This document shows positions 29,755 through 42,138 of a stretch of 64,000 nt of DNA, in pieces (position 1 is the stretch's first letter; each line of letters opens with the position of its first letter). The stretch is taken from the NCBI RefSeq assembly GCF_026262505.1, contig NC_067206.1, forward strand, positions 10,745,507 through 10,809,506, in the 5' to 3' direction. A program made the position numbers and the translations under genes. The notes below the pieces were generated by a model, which saw nothing but the letters and a program-made list of their open reading frames with translations, was not told where the DNA came from and ran no database searches. Source of the DNA: Trichomonas vaginalis G3. Lineage: Eukaryota > Parabasalia > Trichomonadida > Trichomonadidae.

Positions 29755-30272
29755 CTCCCTGCATGATATCAAGACTTGGCTATAAGTCTTTATCCATTTT
29801 TGAAAATTGTATTGTAAATTGTAAGAATTTCTGAATACTACTACTATAAAATATAATTGCTTATCAATGTATATTCTCCCTGCATGATATCAAGACTTGG
29901 CTATAAGTCTTTATCCATTTTTGAAAATTGTATTGTAAATTGTAAGAATTTCTGAATACTACTACTATAAAATATAATTGCTTATCAATGTATATTCTCC
30001 CTGCATGATATCAAGACTTGGCTATAAGTCTTTATCCATTTTTGAAAATTGTATTGTAAATTGTAAGAATTTCTGAATACTACTACTATAAAATATAATT
30101 GCTTATCAATGTATATTCTCCCTGCATGATATCAAGACTTGGCTATAAGTCTTTATCCATTTTTGAAAATTGTATTGTAAATTGTAAGAATTTCTGAATA
30201 CTACTACTATAAAATATAATTGCTTATCAATGTATATTCTCCCTGCATGATATCAAGACTTGGCTATAAGTC
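29755..30272. repeat. 121-bp tandem repeat, 4.3 copies
   Basis: Units starting CTCCCTGCATGATATC repeat at 121-base steps (29,761, 29,882, 30,003, 30,124, 30,245) without visible differences. They lie 210 bases after the transposase stop. Each unit contains GACTTGGCTATAAGTC, a short hairpin. Confidence 0.9.
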
Positions 30273-30354
30273 TCTATTCATTATGAGTATGACCCCATTT
30301 TTTTACAAAAAGTGCCGAATTGCAACTTTGTCCCAATCTCGATATTTTTTTTAA

Positions 30355-31839
30355 TTGAAAAACGTTAATATCTGATATTTTGAAGTTTGTAATATTTGTT
30401 AGTATCTTAAATTATTGAATGCATACGTTTTTTATGTTCTCAATTTTAAAAAAAATTGTGAAGAATTTAGTTTTTTGGAGATGGATGTTTAATATTTGTG
30501 AGTGAGAATGCAAGCAGGAGTTTGGTACTTTAAGGCTAGGTTGAGATAGATTTCCCATTATATTATCTGTGAATATATTGTTTGAAAATTCAAGATATAA
30601 AAATATATTATCAAAAAATTTTATATTTTTAAATACAATAGGGTGGAAGTATAGTACGATGAGATAGCAATGATATATTTTATAATGGGAGGTAATCTGA
30701 AGATAAGTAGCAAATTTTATGCGATTTTGATTGGGAGTTGGAGGGTGTGAGTACTATAGCATGTAATAGTATCTCACACCCTCCAATTCTTCCTATGGCG
30801 CCGAAAAATTTTTGGTGAAATGCGACGACATTTCACCAAAAATTTTCGGTGCCATATAGAGAACTATAGTCTGCGAGGTACTGATTCTATCTATGTACCT
30901 CGCAGACCATAGTTCTCAGCCAAAATGTCAAAAATTTTGGAAATTCGAAATAATTTTTTTGAGAAAAAATTAACCGTTTAACATTGCCAAAAATCTAAAA
31001 AACTCACAATTTTTTTAAATTGATAACCCTCAAACCGTTTCCAATCAATAATTTGAGAGTCTATATGATAATGTAAAAGTTAAAACATTCAAGTATTTAA
31101 GTATTTCTTTAAAATATTAAGTTTTTTATTTTTCCAATAAAATTCTAATATCAAATATTTTTATTTAACGATTAATTTTATTTATATTTTTATAGTTTTT
31201 TTAAGAAAAAATATTGTTAGGGTTTTATGGATTTTCAATTAATATACAAGATAATTCATGAATGTATATATTTCCAAGTTTTTAAGGACGCAACACTTTA
31301 CATTTGTAAACTGTCAAAAATGAAGTCACGCTATTTTTCATGCATTACACTGTTCCCAAAAGAACAGGCTTTAACAAATCGAAAGTGAGGAACTCCATCA
31401 CTCCTGATCTTGAGGAAACGGAGTTCTGGAGCTCCTGAAGAGGTAGAATGGCTGCCTTATTCTTCTGATCAGCAGAGGCCCTTTACCATTTGGGCCTCTG
31501 CTGATACAGATTCAGGAGCTCCGGAGCTCCCTTTCGTAGGATTGGGAGCTCTGGAGCTCCTGAAAAGCAGAAGGCTGCTTTGATCTTAAATCAGCAGAGG
31601 CCCAAATGGTAAAGGGCCTCTGCTGATACAGATTCAGGAGCTCCGGAGCTCCCTTTCGTAGGGATTGGGAGCTCTGGAGCTCCTGTAAGGGAATAAGGTC
31701 TCTCACACAACCATTAAATTTTTTTTGAAACACGTCCCCTGCAATTGCACTGTATGTCAAAAAACTACTTTACAAAATGGTGGCAATTTGGCCGCACAAT
31801 TTTGTAGTCTTCCCAAAAAATCCCTAATTTTAATTTCAG
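30355..31839. repeat. right inverted arm with uninterrupted Z
   Basis: Reverse complement of the left arm, extending 130 bases further inward (to 30,355). At 30,474-30,490 it reads TTTTGGAGATGGATGTT, the empty form of the site occupied by Polinton B. The triple hairpin and GC-rich hairpins are all present. Confidence 0.85.
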
Positions 31840-32862
<1,023 letters not shown>

Positions 32863-33729
32863 GCATGAAAAATAGCGTGACTTCATTTTTGACAGTTTAC
32901 AAATGTAAAGTGTTGCATCCTTAAAAACTTGGAAATATATACATTCATGAATTATCTTGTATATTAATTGAAAATCCATAAAACCCTAACAATATTTTTT
33001 CTTAGAAAAACTATAAAAATATAAATAAAATTAATCGTTAAATAAAAATATTTGATATTAGAATTTTATTGGAAAAATAAAAAAGTTAATATTTTAAAGA
33101 AATACTTAAATACTTGAATGTTTTAACTTTTACATTATCATATAGACTCTCAAATTATTGATTGGAAACAGTTTGAGGGTTATCAATTTAAAAAAATTGT
33201 GAGTTTTTTAGATTTTTGGCAATGTTAAACGGTTAATTTTTTCTCAAAAAAATTATTTCGAATTTCCGAAATTTTTAGCCATTTTGGCTGAGAACTATGG
33301 TCTGCGAGGTACATAGATAGAATCAGTACCTCGCAGACTATAGTTCTCTATATGGCGCCGAAAATTTTTGGTGAAATGTCGTCGCATTTCACCAAAAATT
33401 TTTCGGCGCCATAGGAAGAATTGGAGGGTGTGAGATACTATTACATGCTATAGTACTCACACCCTCCAACTCCCAATCAAAATCGCATAAAATTTGCTAC
33501 TTATCTTCAGATTACCTCCCATTATAAAATATATCATTGCTATCTCATCGTACTATACTTCCACCCTATTGTATTTAAAAATATAAAATTTTTTGATAAT
33601 ATATTTTTATATCTTGAATTTTCAAACAATATATTCACAGATAATATAATGGGAAATCTATCTCAACCTAGCCTTAAAGTACCAAACTCCTGCTTGCATT
33701 CTCACTCACAAATATTAAACATCCATCTC
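32863..33729. repeat. repeat Z copy 2, left half
   Basis: Nearly identical to 22,120-22,986. Ends in CATCTC (33,724-33,729), the target duplication of Polinton B. The other half is 56,316-56,613. Confidence 0.9.
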
Positions 33730-33810
33730 AGTACAGTATACATTGTGCGTCGCCTGTAGCCTACAGCTACAGGCACCGGCACAATGAAAAAGTGACAAAA
33801 AGTGACACTA
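33730..33810. repeat. left terminal inverted repeat of Polinton B
   Basis: Matches the reverse complement of 56,234-56,315 apart from a one-base indel and one substitution. Contains an internal hairpin (GCCTGTAG ... CTACAGGC) and ends with AAAAAGTGACACTA. Confidence 0.95.
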
Positions 33811-33814
33811 AAGG

Positions 33815-34388
33815 CTCAAGGAGAGGATTTATTTTTATCTGATAACCGACAAATTTATATGTTGGTTTGCCCTTTCGTTCAAGGATAAACCTGATATTCG
33901 CTATAGTTAAGAAAAGCTCATCAAAGTACTTATATGTTTTTTTATCTTTATCATTTTCGTCAGTGAAATCTGCTATGGTAAAACTATAATATACATGCAT
34001 TCGCGAGATATATTTTTTCCCATAAGTCTAAAAATTTTGCTTTCGATGGAATTACTTTTTGCATGAATGTTCTATCATGGTCATCTTCCCAAACAAGATC
34101 TGGTTTTCTTGATGTTTTGTCTGTTTCAGTGGTTTCTAATAATGCAGTGATGAAATCCAACACATCTCCTAGGGACATGTCATATTTATAATTCAAGGCA
34201 TTTTTTTCTATACTACTGTATGAAGGTAATGTTATGATTGGTGATGTACCTTTTCTTAATACATTCAATTTATTTTCATTTGAATCATAGTAACAATCAA
34301 CAAATTCTCTACTTGCCTCAGTCATTTTTTCCATAAGACCTTCATTCAACTCCTGTGTAGTCATGTTGGGTTTTATGTAATATCTCAT
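33815..34388 (-). pseudogene. unknown Polinton B terminal-region protein, broken
   Basis: MRYYIKPNMTTQELNEGLME at one end and FTIADFTDENDKDKKTYKYF further on; acidic, mixed helix and strand. The ATG at 34,388 is used. Follows directly on the 34,403 gene, perhaps in one transcript. Not recognised. Confidence 0.45.
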
Positions 34389-34402
34389 GTCAAACCTTTT
34401 TT

Positions 34403-34606
34403 TCACTGATTTGATGAATCTGTCATTTCTAATGGAATAGCAAGAAACTTAAAGTCTGGATGCTCAAGACTTATCTTTCTTATCTCAAGAGCTTTTGACG
34501 CAGGATATTCAATGAAGTCTCTCGGTAATTTATATGAGACTGTATTACCACTTATCGTGCCATCAGTCATAACATGTTCATAGTATAATCCATCATATTT
34601 AGACAT
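34403..34606 (-). CDS. 67-residue terminal-gene protein
   Basis: MSKYDGLYYEHVMTDGTIS onward, with YKLPRDFIEYPASKALEIRK, the block shared with the partial gene at 1-193 of Polinton A. Divergent from the ATPase with an 18-base gap. A short gene kept in the same terminal place in two diverged elements deserves attention, but its role is unknown. Confidence 0.55.
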   Translation of the reverse strand: MSKYDGLYYEHVMTDGTISGNTVSYKLPRDFIEYPASKALEIRKISLEHPDFKFLAIPLEMTDSSNQ

Positions 34607-34624
34607 TTTATATGTAACTAAAAG
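34607..34624. promoter_or_regulatory. 18-bp bidirectional core promoter
   Basis: TTTATATGTAACTAAAAG is the whole space between two divergent ATGs; same length and T-start/A-end symmetry as 194-211 and 14,532-14,549. Confidence 0.5.
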
Positions 34625-35524
34625 ATGGAGAAAGTTATTAATCAAGTAGATAAGATTCTTCATGATGGAGCACGTAAGAATAGTAAAGAACTAAACAATG
34701 CACTCATTATGCCATTTTCTGATGATTATCCATTTTGTACTAATGGTGTTTATTTCTACTGCGGTAAGATGGGTTCAGGTAAGACATATGGTGTTATTCG
34801 TCATATAATGATAACAGACCGCTTCACTAATACTCCATATTATGACTCAATAGTTATCTCAGCAACATCAGGAACAATGGATAAAACAGCGAAGACATTT
34901 ATGAGTCAAGTTAAAGCACCAGTACTGAAAAAGGATGATAAAGAACTTATGCCTTATTTAATGAAGAACGTTAAGATGAAAGCAAAGTATTACGCTATTG
35001 TTGAGTTCGTTCAAAGTAAGTTCGAAAAAATTTCAGAGGAGATGGAACACATCTTAACAAAGCATCAACTAAGGAAACCTGATGGAAAGTTTGAGTATAA
35101 GAAGATTGCAATATATGTTGTAAAGAAGTTGAACAAATATCCTTTCACAAAGTATCCCAGTAATTCTCTATTAGTGTTAGACGATTATGGTGGTCATGAC
35201 TTATTGAATGACCCACGTTCACCATTAGCGAACTTCATCACTAAGGTCAGACATTATAACTATACTGTTGTCATCATGTGTCAAACATGGAGACATATAT
35301 GTTTAAACATTAAGAGACTATGCACTGACTTCGTTATCTTTCAAGGTTATTCTATGAGAGACTTTCAGTCAATGATTGAACAGTCAGGAGCAACAGAAGA
35401 TTGGGAAGAGTTATGGAACAAATACAAAGAGCTACCAACACCTCGTTCATATATGGAAGTTCATATAGTTGCAGGAAAGACGGACTTTAAAGAAGTTAAG
35501 CAACAAAAGATGACATTATTTTAA
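34625..35524 (+). CDS. genome-packaging ATPase (FtsK/HerA type)
   Basis: 299 residues, open. Walker A YFYCGKMGSGKTYGV at about 46-60, Walker B SLLVLDDYGGHDLL at about 180-193, then a sensor strand YTVVIMCQTWRHI. The same architecture as the Polinton A region 10,070-10,941. In this family the ATPase powers packaging of the linear genome into the capsid. It is followed after 10 bases by the 35,535 gene, suggesting co-expression. Confidence 0.85.
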   Translation: MEKVINQVDKILHDGARKNSKELNNALIMPFSDDYPFCTNGVYFYCGKMGSGKTYGVIRHIMITDRFTNTPYYDSIVISATSGTMDKTAKTFMSQVKAPVLKKDDKELMPYLMKNVKMKAKYYAIVEFVQSKFEKISEEMEHILTKHQLRKPDGKFEYKKIAIYVVKKLNKYPFTKYPSNSLLVLDDYGGHDLLNDPRSPLANFITKVRHYNYTVVIMCQTWRHICLNIKRLCTDFVIFQGYSMRDFQSMIEQSGATEDWEELWNKYKELPTPRSYMEVHIVAGKTDFKEVKQQKMTLF

Positions 35525-35534
35525 GAAGAAATAA

Positions 35535-35942
35535 ATGGGTTTTGGCGATTATGTTAAAGCTGGATGGGGTATGGCTAAAAACAATCCTGGTCTTGTAATA
35601 GGTGCTGGATTTAACATTGCTAACAAACTTTTCCCTCAAGTTGGTCAAGTCGGTGGTGTTATCGGTAGTCTTGGTGAAAGAATTGCAAAAGCTACATTAG
35701 GTGAAGATAATGCATTAACGAAGAATCTTAAAGCATTCAATAAAGCTCTTGGTGGTGACTTCAGTAGAGACAAGCCTGTTGAAACACCTATAGTTCAACC
35801 TCAACAAACTATTGACAACAATAAGTATAACGCGTACATTGGAGGAGCTATTTGGAACAATCATAAGCCATTAGTTCAATCAGTACGTGTACTATCAGAC
35901 ATGCCATGGATTAATGCTATTAGTGGCACTATACGCAGATAA
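35535..35942 (+). CDS. 135-residue Gly-rich, membrane-active-like protein
   Basis: MGFGDYVKAGWGMAKNNPG, then hydrophobic Gly/Val/Ile stretches (LVIGAGFNIANKLF, VGQVGGVIGSLGERI) that could form amphipathic helices, and a basic end. Such small hydrophobic proteins in related viruses help membrane penetration; this is inference. Between the ATPase and the giant repeat protein. Confidence 0.5.
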   Translation: MGFGDYVKAGWGMAKNNPGLVIGAGFNIANKLFPQVGQVGGVIGSLGERIAKATLGEDNALTKNLKAFNKALGGDFSRDKPVETPIVQPQQTIDNNKYNAYIGGAIWNNHKPLVQSVRVLSDMPWINAISGTIRR

Positions 35943-35962
35943 TATATTTTTATGAGGTTTAA

Positions 35963-38900
35963 ATGAGTAAACAAGAGAGGAAACTCATTGATGAACGAGT
36001 AAAGAAATGGAAGAATAAACGACCGATGATTAGTACGAGATATAATGATAAAAAGGTCAAGCAGCAAACATTTGATTTTTTGCGCGATATATATAATGAT
36101 CTTGCTTTTAATTACAATGCTAGGCAATACTTTGAGAAAGAATATGTCCAAAAAGGTGAGATCGTTTTCCCAAAAAGACAAAATGGATTTTTGATTGCAA
36201 CGGATTATGCACCAACTAGTAAAATCCCTTTTAAAGGCTTTGTTCGTAAGACAAAAGAAGCAATTTCTATTAATGATGATCCAGATTTCAACATACCTTA
36301 TTTTCGTCCACCTTCACGTCCTTTACAAACTAGTGATCCTGGATATGACATTAAACGAAGATATATAGAGACGAAATTAGCTAAATACAAGGAACCTAAG
36401 GATCCAAAGACTGGTAAAATAAAGGAATCACATGTCAAGATAAATAAGCTTTACAAAGTAGTTGAAGAATTGGAGAAACGATCTAGAGAGATTAACGCTG
36501 AGAGGAAAAAGGAAGTACCAAATATGAACAAACTAGATAAGATGATTAAGGAATATAGAGGATTGGCGAATACATCGAGTTTTCTAATAAAGGAAGTAGA
36601 AAACACGACAAAGCTGCAGAAAATGATTCATGATGAATTACTGTTAGGTGAATTTTCTATAAAACAAAGACAGAGTAACTTAATGGGTGAGGCTTATTAT
36701 TTGGAGAATTGGTATAATGAGAGGTTAAAACAAATGTCGACTCCAACACCAACTCCTACACCTACTCCTACAGTAGCTCCAACACCAACTCCTACACCTA
36801 CTCCTACAGTAGCTCCAACACCAACTCCCACTCCTGAACCAACAGTTGCTCCAACACCAACTCCTACAGTTGCTCCTACTCCTGAACCAACAGTAGCTCC
36901 AACACCAACTCCTACAGTAGCTCCAACGCCAACTCTGACACCAACTGCTCACGCAGGTCCTCCACCAATGTCGAGTAGTCATGGTATAACATTAAATAAA
37001 CCAACACCTACACCAAAAATAACTCCTGTATCACATCCTAGTACAACTAACCCAGTATCTGATTCAAATCAAGCGGAAAGATCACAGGTTCTTAAAAGAG
37101 CTAATACACCAACTGCTTCGCCTATTAGAACACCAGAGCCAACTCCAAGAATCACAAAGGCACCAACACCTTTACCGACTGTTGAACCAACTCCAGAACC
37201 TACAGTAGCTCCGACACCAGAGCCAACACCAACAGTACCTCCAACTCCATCACCGACACCTACAAAAGCACCTACTCCATCTCCAACTCCGACTAAAGCT
37301 CCGACACCGTCTCCAACTCCAGCTGAACCAACTGATGCAGAATCTATTCAAAATTGGTTAGACGAAGAAAAGCGAAAAGAAAAGGCTGCAATTGATGTTG
37401 CACTAGATAAAAACTCACCACCACAGACACTTGGTGGTTACATGTTAAAGAAAGACAACATTCAAAGACAAGAACGTGCATTGAGTGTTGCCAGAGAACA
37501 AGCACAAGAAGAGAAGAAAATAGTTGAAGGAGAAGCTTCAAATAGAGGTGGTCCAGGAACTTACCAAGGATCAAACTATCCAGCAGAGAAAGCCTCGAGT
37601 GATAATGTTGTCTCAAGAGCTACTGATTTAGTTATCCATGGTATTCTAACTGGTGCAACAACTGTTGGTAGTGCTATTGGAACCGGTGTTGACACTGTTG
37701 TTGATACTGTAAGAACTGTTACAAATCCTACACCTGAAGATAGGAAGGAAGAATTTCTTACTCTTAATACAAAGGCAAAACCAGGGATATGGATGGGTCG
37801 TGGAATTTTAAATGCTGGTAGTGCTATTGGCAATGGTGCTTCAGCGGTAGGGGGATGGCTCGGAAGAACAGCAACATCAACCGCAAATGGAATACTAACA
37901 GGTGCCAAATCACTTGGTAATTGGGCTGATGATAAGTATACAAAATATTATGAAGAAAAAGCTCGTAAGGCTAAGGAAGAAGCTGAACGAAAGGCGAAAG
38001 AAGAAGCTGAACGTAAAGAACTAGAGGAGCTTAAGAAGAAAGAAAAAGCTCGTAAGGCTAAGGAAGAAGCTGAACGAAAGGCGAAAGCAGCAACAACACC
38101 ATCTCCATCGCCATCTCCATCTCCTTCACCATCACCATCTCCATCGCCATCTCCTTCACCAACACCATCAATAGCGGTTCCTGTGAGACGATTTGGTGCA
38201 TGGGGTGCTGATTTAGTCAAAGATGCTGCACAAGGAATTGGAAAGGAACTGAAGAACGCAACATTAGGTACAATAGAGCGTTTTGGTAATCTTACGGATT
38301 ACACAATTAGATCAGCTGATAATCTTTTATATAACCAGACTACTGATAACGGTACTGATGAATTGGCTGTAAACGGACTAGCATCAATTAAGAAATCAGT
38401 AGAAGATAAATACGATGAATGGAAAAAGAATATTAAGGGTGAATATAATAAGTATGCATATCCTGAAGAACATATGAAGTTAGAGCTTACCAGACTAAGA
38501 GCAAAATATGGTAATGAAACAACAAATACTACAACGCAAACGACGAAAGCTGACAGAAAGATTGATGACACTACTACTCCAACTCCACCTCCAAAGAAAG
38601 AAACTCCAACACCAACTCCTGCAATGGCGAACATCACAACAATTGCTCCAAGAGTTCCAACAGGAGAAGGTATATCAGGAAATGTTTCAACTACTCATAA
38701 CATTACTGGAGCAGCTAATGTTTCAGCAGTTGAGCAACCTGTTGTTAATGTAACTCAGGAAAACGCTACTGAAACATCAACACCAAGACAGGATGTAAAT
38801 AATGAACGTCCAGAAGTTAAGGAGGTTGCAAAAGCATACCTGGAGAAAAATACTACACAAGTTCTTGAAGCAGAAAAGCATCTCAATTCAGACAAAACTC

Positions 38901-39304
38901 CAACACCAACTCCTGAAGCAACTCCAACACCATCTCCAACTCCTGAAGCATCAGTTCCTCCAGCAATTGGTGGAAATATACCTTCAGTACCACCATGGCA
39001 GAAATTTTATGGATTGTTTAAAGGAGCGAATAAGGTAATGGATGCTGCTGAGAATCTCCAAAAGTTCAAGAATGAAGTCGCAACTGGTGCAAAGGAAATA
39101 GAAGAGAATGATAAACAAGCTGCAGAACAAGCTAAACAACAAGCTGAAGCAACTAAACAAGCAGCAGCTCCTAAACAATCTATATCTAAGTCTCAGAGAC
39201 AAGGTCCTGACCCAAGTGCTAAAGTCAAACAGAATCCAACACCACCTGCAGCAGAGAAGTCCAAGAAGGATAAATCAAAGAAGGACAAAGACAAAAGAAG
39301 ATAA
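35963..39304 (+). CDS. 1,113-residue Pro/Thr-repeat protein
   Basis: Open frame. Residues 1-255 globular/helical and basic. About 260-335 and 390-455 are [15 protein letters not shown] repeats. About 550-650 has two Gly/Ala-rich hydrophobic stretches ([40 protein letters not shown]). About 665-710 is a charged [13 protein letters not shown] repeat, then a Ser-Pro run, NTT-rich parts and a Lys-rich end ([15 protein letters not shown]). The Pro/Thr repeats resemble O-glycosylated stalks; the Gly-rich parts resemble minor-capsid or membrane-interacting segments. No family recognised. The DNA repeats may expand and contract. Confidence 0.7.
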   Translation: MSKQERKLIDERVKKWKNKRPMISTRYNDKKVKQQTFDFLRDIYNDLAFNYNARQYFEKEYVQKGEIVFPKRQNGFLIATDYAPTSKIPFKGFVRKTKEAISINDDPDFNIPYFRPPSRPLQTSDPGYDIKRRYIETKLAKYKEPKDPKTGKIKESHVKINKLYKVVEELEKRSREINAERKKEVPNMNKLDKMIKEYRGLANTSSFLIKEVENTTKLQKMIHDELLLGEFSIKQRQSNLMGEAYYLENWYNERLKQMSTPTPTPTPTPTVAPTPTPTPTPTVAPTPTPTPEPTVAPTPTPTVAPTPEPTVAPTPTPTVAPTPTLTPTAHAGPPPMSSSHGITLNKPTPTPKITPVSHPSTTNPVSDSNQAERSQVLKRANTPTASPIRTPEPTPRITKAPTPLPTVEPTPEPTVAPTPEPTPTVPPTPSPTPTKAPTPSPTPTKAPTPSPTPAEPTDAESIQNWLDEEKRKEKAAIDVALDKNSPPQTLGGYMLKKDNIQRQERALSVAREQAQEEKKIVEGEASNRGGPGTYQGSNYPAEKASSDNVVSRATDLVIHGILTGATTVGSAIGTGVDTVVDTVRTVTNPTPEDRKEEFLTLNTKAKPGIWMGRGILNAGSAIGNGASAVGGWLGRTATSTANGILTGAKSLGNWADDKYTKYYEEKARKAKEEAERKAKEEAERKELEELKKKEKARKAKEEAERKAKAATTPSPSPSPSPSPSPSPSPSPSPTPSIAVPVRRFGAWGADLVKDAAQGIGKELKNATLGTIERFGNLTDYTIRSADNLLYNQTTDNGTDELAVNGLASIKKSVEDKYDEWKKNIKGEYNKYAYPEEHMKLELTRLRAKYGNETTNTTTQTTKADRKIDDTTTPTPPPKKETPTPTPAMANITTIAPRVPTGEGISGNVSTTHNITGAANVSAVEQPVVNVTQENATETSTPRQDVNNERPEVKEVAKAYLEKNTTQVLEAEKHLNSDKTPTPTPEATPTPSPTPEASVPPAIGGNIPSVPPWQKFYGLFKGANKVMDAAENLQKFKNEVATGAKEIEENDKQAAEQAKQQAEATKQAAAPKQSISKSQRQGPDPSAKVKQNPTPPAAEKSKKDKSKKDKDKRR

Positions 39305-39388
39305 ACAAAGAAGATAAGGACAAGAAGAAAGATAAGGATAAGAAAAATCGTCAAAAGATAAAAAACATAAAAATTTATCCAGTAAGAA

Positions 39389-39625
39389 ATGAGTCAAGTC
39401 ATTAAAGCATCAACTAAACAAAAGTGGTTAACTGAATATATAAAAGATGGTAAGGTTCCTGATGGATATTATGTACATACAATGAAAGACGGACGTGTAC
39501 AGTTCCGTAAAGTCAAGCAACCTCTCAATGATGAACAGATCAGAAGGAAGATCTCATTGTATGAAACAAAAATAAAGGACTTACAAGCTAAACTCGAAAC
39601 CCACGATACTTCTCAAGAAAACTAG
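39389..39625 (+). CDS. 78-residue protein with YYVHTMKDGRVQFRK motif
   Basis: MSQVIKASTKQKWLTEYIKD, then GYYVHTMKDGRVQFRKVKQP and a coiled-coil tail. The motif recurs in the same element at 53,990 (LYYVCHMKNGSVQVRKRKAP), so these are paralogues, each N-terminal to a variable tail. It overlaps the integrase-side frame at its end, tail to tail. Confidence 0.6.
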   Translation: MSQVIKASTKQKWLTEYIKDGKVPDGYYVHTMKDGRVQFRKVKQPLNDEQIRRKISLYETKIKDLQAKLETHDTSQEN

Positions 39626-40638
39626 GCATATCTTTAACATGACCTTCATTAATATTTTTCCTCCAATACTGTACTTCCATTTGTGACAACCTGTTTGGAT
39701 TACCTTCACGCATACCTCTACCTGTCACTTTTCCTGTATTTTCGTTCTCAAACGTAACATCATACTTTACATCATTACCGACAAGTTCATGACCATCAAT
39801 ACTTTTAACAGCACCGTGTCTTCCTTGATCTAAAGTTTCTCCTTGCTTTAATCCATGATCTAATCCATGGATATCTTGCAACACTTCCATCTTTTGCTCT
39901 TAACAAGTATGCACTTGTATCAACTGAATCAACTGTATAATAAGAAGGATCAAGATGTCTTCTTTGTTGGTTACCTTTACCCCATGTTCTTGGTTCAACT
40001 ATGACTTGAACTTTTTGACCAGGTCTTAAGTTATAAAGGTTATTTTTTCTGACATACTCTTCTTTCAATCTTTGCTTCTTTATATATTCCTCATTATCCT
40101 TTTCTGTGAAATCATCAGGCTTTTGTTGTGTGCTTGAATGATATTCAGTGTTGTAGTCATTAATAATTTGTCTCATTGTATCTGCAGTGAAAGGTGGTGT
40201 TTTATCACCTTCTTTGAGGTTTAACTTCATATGTAACATAGTTCTAATAGTTCTACAGAACCTATTAATAATACCTAGTATGTTATGATTGTATTTCTGT
40301 GTCGTCATGTGCTCAATGTTATGACTGACCAACAGATCTCGAACATTTTGTGTCGTATAAGCTGGGTCTTCATCACTAGTAAGTATTGTAGGCTTCATTT
40401 CACCTGTAGCTTGTGAAATGAACTTCTGCATTGCACTTAGAACATTGTTTGAGTTCTTTTCACTCATTGGGAACGCATAACCTTTTCTACTGTTTACATT
40501 GATGAACAAAAGAAAATATGGTGGTGTTCCACCAGGATTCTCAAATGTATCGAATTGATAAGCTCCCATATCAGTTGAATATATTGGTAGCATCAAATCC
40601 TCTTGTATTAAAGTTTTTTCTTGTTTACCAACAGTCAT
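39588..40638 (-). pseudogene. Polinton integrase with C-terminal extension
   Basis: The N-terminal part (277 residues from 40,638) has the retroviral-type integrase core: MLPIYSTDMGAYQFD, TILTSDEDPAYTT and NHNILGIINRFCRTIR, then a basic DNA-binding part (GQKVQVIVEPRTW). A further stretch (39,588-39,890: DVKYDVTFENENTGKVTG) may be a chromodomain-like or extra C-terminal domain. It catalyses insertion with the 6-bp duplication seen at the ends. Not fully intact over the whole span. Confidence 0.85.
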
Positions 40639-40651
40639 TTTTTTATTAACG

Positions 40652-41005
40652 TTAAAGTCTTACAGGCATTGAGTAATCGCTATAACCATCATGGTCTGCG
40701 AATTCATGTAATCTTGATGCATCAGGTTCTTTCTTCGTTGGTGCATGAAACCTTGCTTCATCATAAAGGTTCATATAATGGTTTGTCACGTTTGGGGTAG
40801 ACCCAATTTTTGCATATTGAGGATATGAGTAATGATACACTAAGTTGAACCCATTACTACCATCATCAACATATATCTTTGGTGGAGGTTGTCTTATTAA
40901 ATTCCTTCCTCTTGGGGCTTTGAGTTGGACGATCTGATCTAGATCATTGTAAACAACTCCTGTTGCAGTATATTCTGTGTTGTTCTCTGGGTTAATGTTC
41001 GTCAT
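40652..41005 (-). CDS. 117-residue unknown Polinton protein
   Basis: MTNINPENNTEYTATGVVYN onward, with PRGRNLIRQPPPKIYVDD and a Tyr/His-rich end (DGYSDYSMPVRL). Open, 13 bases from the integrase start, so probably co-expressed. Leader TTTATTCTCATATAA matches other gene starts here. Not recognised. Confidence 0.55.
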   Translation of the reverse strand: MTNINPENNTEYTATGVVYNDLDQIVQLKAPRGRNLIRQPPPKIYVDDGSNGFNLVYHYSYPQYAKIGSTPNVTNHYMNLYDEARFHAPTKKEPDASRLHEFADHDGYSDYSMPVRL

Positions 41006-41040
41006 TTATATGAGAATAAAACAATTTTTACTCATAACAA

Positions 41041-41622
41041 ATGAGATCGAAGTCAATTCTTTATGGTGCAGCTAATCTTCCAATTGAACCAACAAGCAAT
41101 GTTGATTCAAGAACAACTAATAACATTGTGATAAAGAACTATCCATCTGGTACAGTAAGTGATGCTCCAACAGAGATAAAAAAAGAGGAAACAACTACGA
41201 ACTCAGAAGCACCAATGTATCCTCCTCCTTTAAGTCCATTAACTTCCAACCTGACCTCATCGAGATCTGTGGAGACTTCATCGAGGATTGGTGTAGAAGA
41301 GTATTTACTTAGTATATACCAGAAGATACTTCTAGACCAAGACAAAGAGCTCTTTTCTAACTTAGTGAGCAAAGATCAGATCTTACTACCTAAGCCAGAC
41401 TTGGAAGAAGTTGTTCACAGAATGACTGGGTTCAAGTGTGAAATAGATTTATTGGACCCAGACATTACATGCTGTGGTATTCCACCACCTTTCTCAAAAA
41501 TAGCTCAGATCAGAATCATTGATGAGAACAATATTGCTCAAGAGTTTAAGTATGCATATAATGCTCAATATACTGAGTTAATAAGTAGGTATAATTTATG
41601 TCTTAAGTATGTTATTGTTTAA
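41041..41622 (+). CDS. 193-residue conserved virion-associated protein
   Basis: Ser/Thr/Pro-rich first half, a helical middle, and the conserved end DPDITCCGIPPPFSKIAQI ... LCLKYV shared with Polinton A 13,953-14,531. In A it accompanies the penton-like gene; here it stands alone, so gene order has been shuffled. Open. The TTTTTACTCATAACAAATG leader is typical of this element. Function unknown. Confidence 0.65.
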   Translation: MRSKSILYGAANLPIEPTSNVDSRTTNNIVIKNYPSGTVSDAPTEIKKEETTTNSEAPMYPPPLSPLTSNLTSSRSVETSSRIGVEEYLLSIYQKILLDQDKELFSNLVSKDQILLPKPDLEEVVHRMTGFKCEIDLLDPDITCCGIPPPFSKIAQIRIIDENNIAQEFKYAYNAQYTELISRYNLCLKYVIV

Positions 41623-41729
41623 CCAAAAAATTTTTTATCTAATGTTAAATATGGTTGTTCAAACAAGAACAAAAGCACAAATGTTTCAAGACTTACTCAA
41701 TAAAACTTAACGTTTACTCAAAATTATTT

Positions 41730-42104
41730 TTAGTACTTTTCGACGTACTCCTTGATCTTGTCAAGAGCTTCGAGCATCCGCTTCTTTGCATTGTACTTGG
41801 CGAGGATGGCTTGCTCAATGGTGAGCTCGAAGGCTTCTTTACCGATCGGCTGGTGATCGCGAAGATCTGTGAGTGCATCAAGAGCTGCAGTGTACTCTGA
41901 TGGTAAATGGGAGCCATCTAGTAATGGGTACAAAATGAGCATGTACTCCTGTAGTAAGTTCTCCTGTTTCAAGCGGGACTTGAACTCTTCGCGGAGATCT
42001 TGAAGCTTTTGGAGCTTCTCAGTGGCTTGAAGGTATTCAATGATGACCTTCTCTTGTTCCTCAAGTGTTGATGGGAGGAAGTGGACATAAGCTGTTGGCT
42101 TCAT
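41730..42104 (-). CDS. 124-residue coiled-coil protein
   Basis: MKPTAYVHFLPSTLEEQEK then continuous helix (EYLQATEKLQKLQDLREEF) and a C-terminal helical part. The start at 42,104 follows an initiator-like TTCATTTTT. Divergent from the membrane protein at 42,139, sharing the TGACACTTTTT motif. Not recognised. Confidence 0.55.
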   Translation of the reverse strand: MKPTAYVHFLPSTLEEQEKVIIEYLQATEKLQKLQDLREEFKSRLKQENLLQEYMLILYPLLDGSHLPSEYTAALDALTDLRDHQPIGKEAFELTIEQAILAKYNAKKRMLEALDKIKEYVEKY

Positions 42105-42138
42105 CAAAAATGAAGTGGTCATGACACTTTTTCAATTA

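Larger units (their letters stand above)
21626..31839. mobile_element. MULE-like composite with 1.36-kb inverted arms
   Basis: Two arms (21,626-22,980 and the reverse complement at 30,485-31,839) are nearly identical and begin GAAATTAAAATTAGGG at the outer ends. Between them are an intact-looking MULE transposase (28,075-29,544), a second transposase remnant and several other insertions. No clear 9-bp target duplication is visible: the outer flanks ACCTGACCT and AGATGAAAT differ. Either a long-arm MULE later invaded, or an inverted segmental duplication around unrelated repeats. Confidence 0.65.

Noticed and set aside
36725-36982. Trp/Cys/Ser-rich minus-strand frame
   Set aside because: Shadow of the Pro/Thr repeats on the plus strand.
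37948-38220. Gly/Asp-rich minus-strand frame
   Set aside because: Shadow of the Ser-Pro run in the 35,963 gene.
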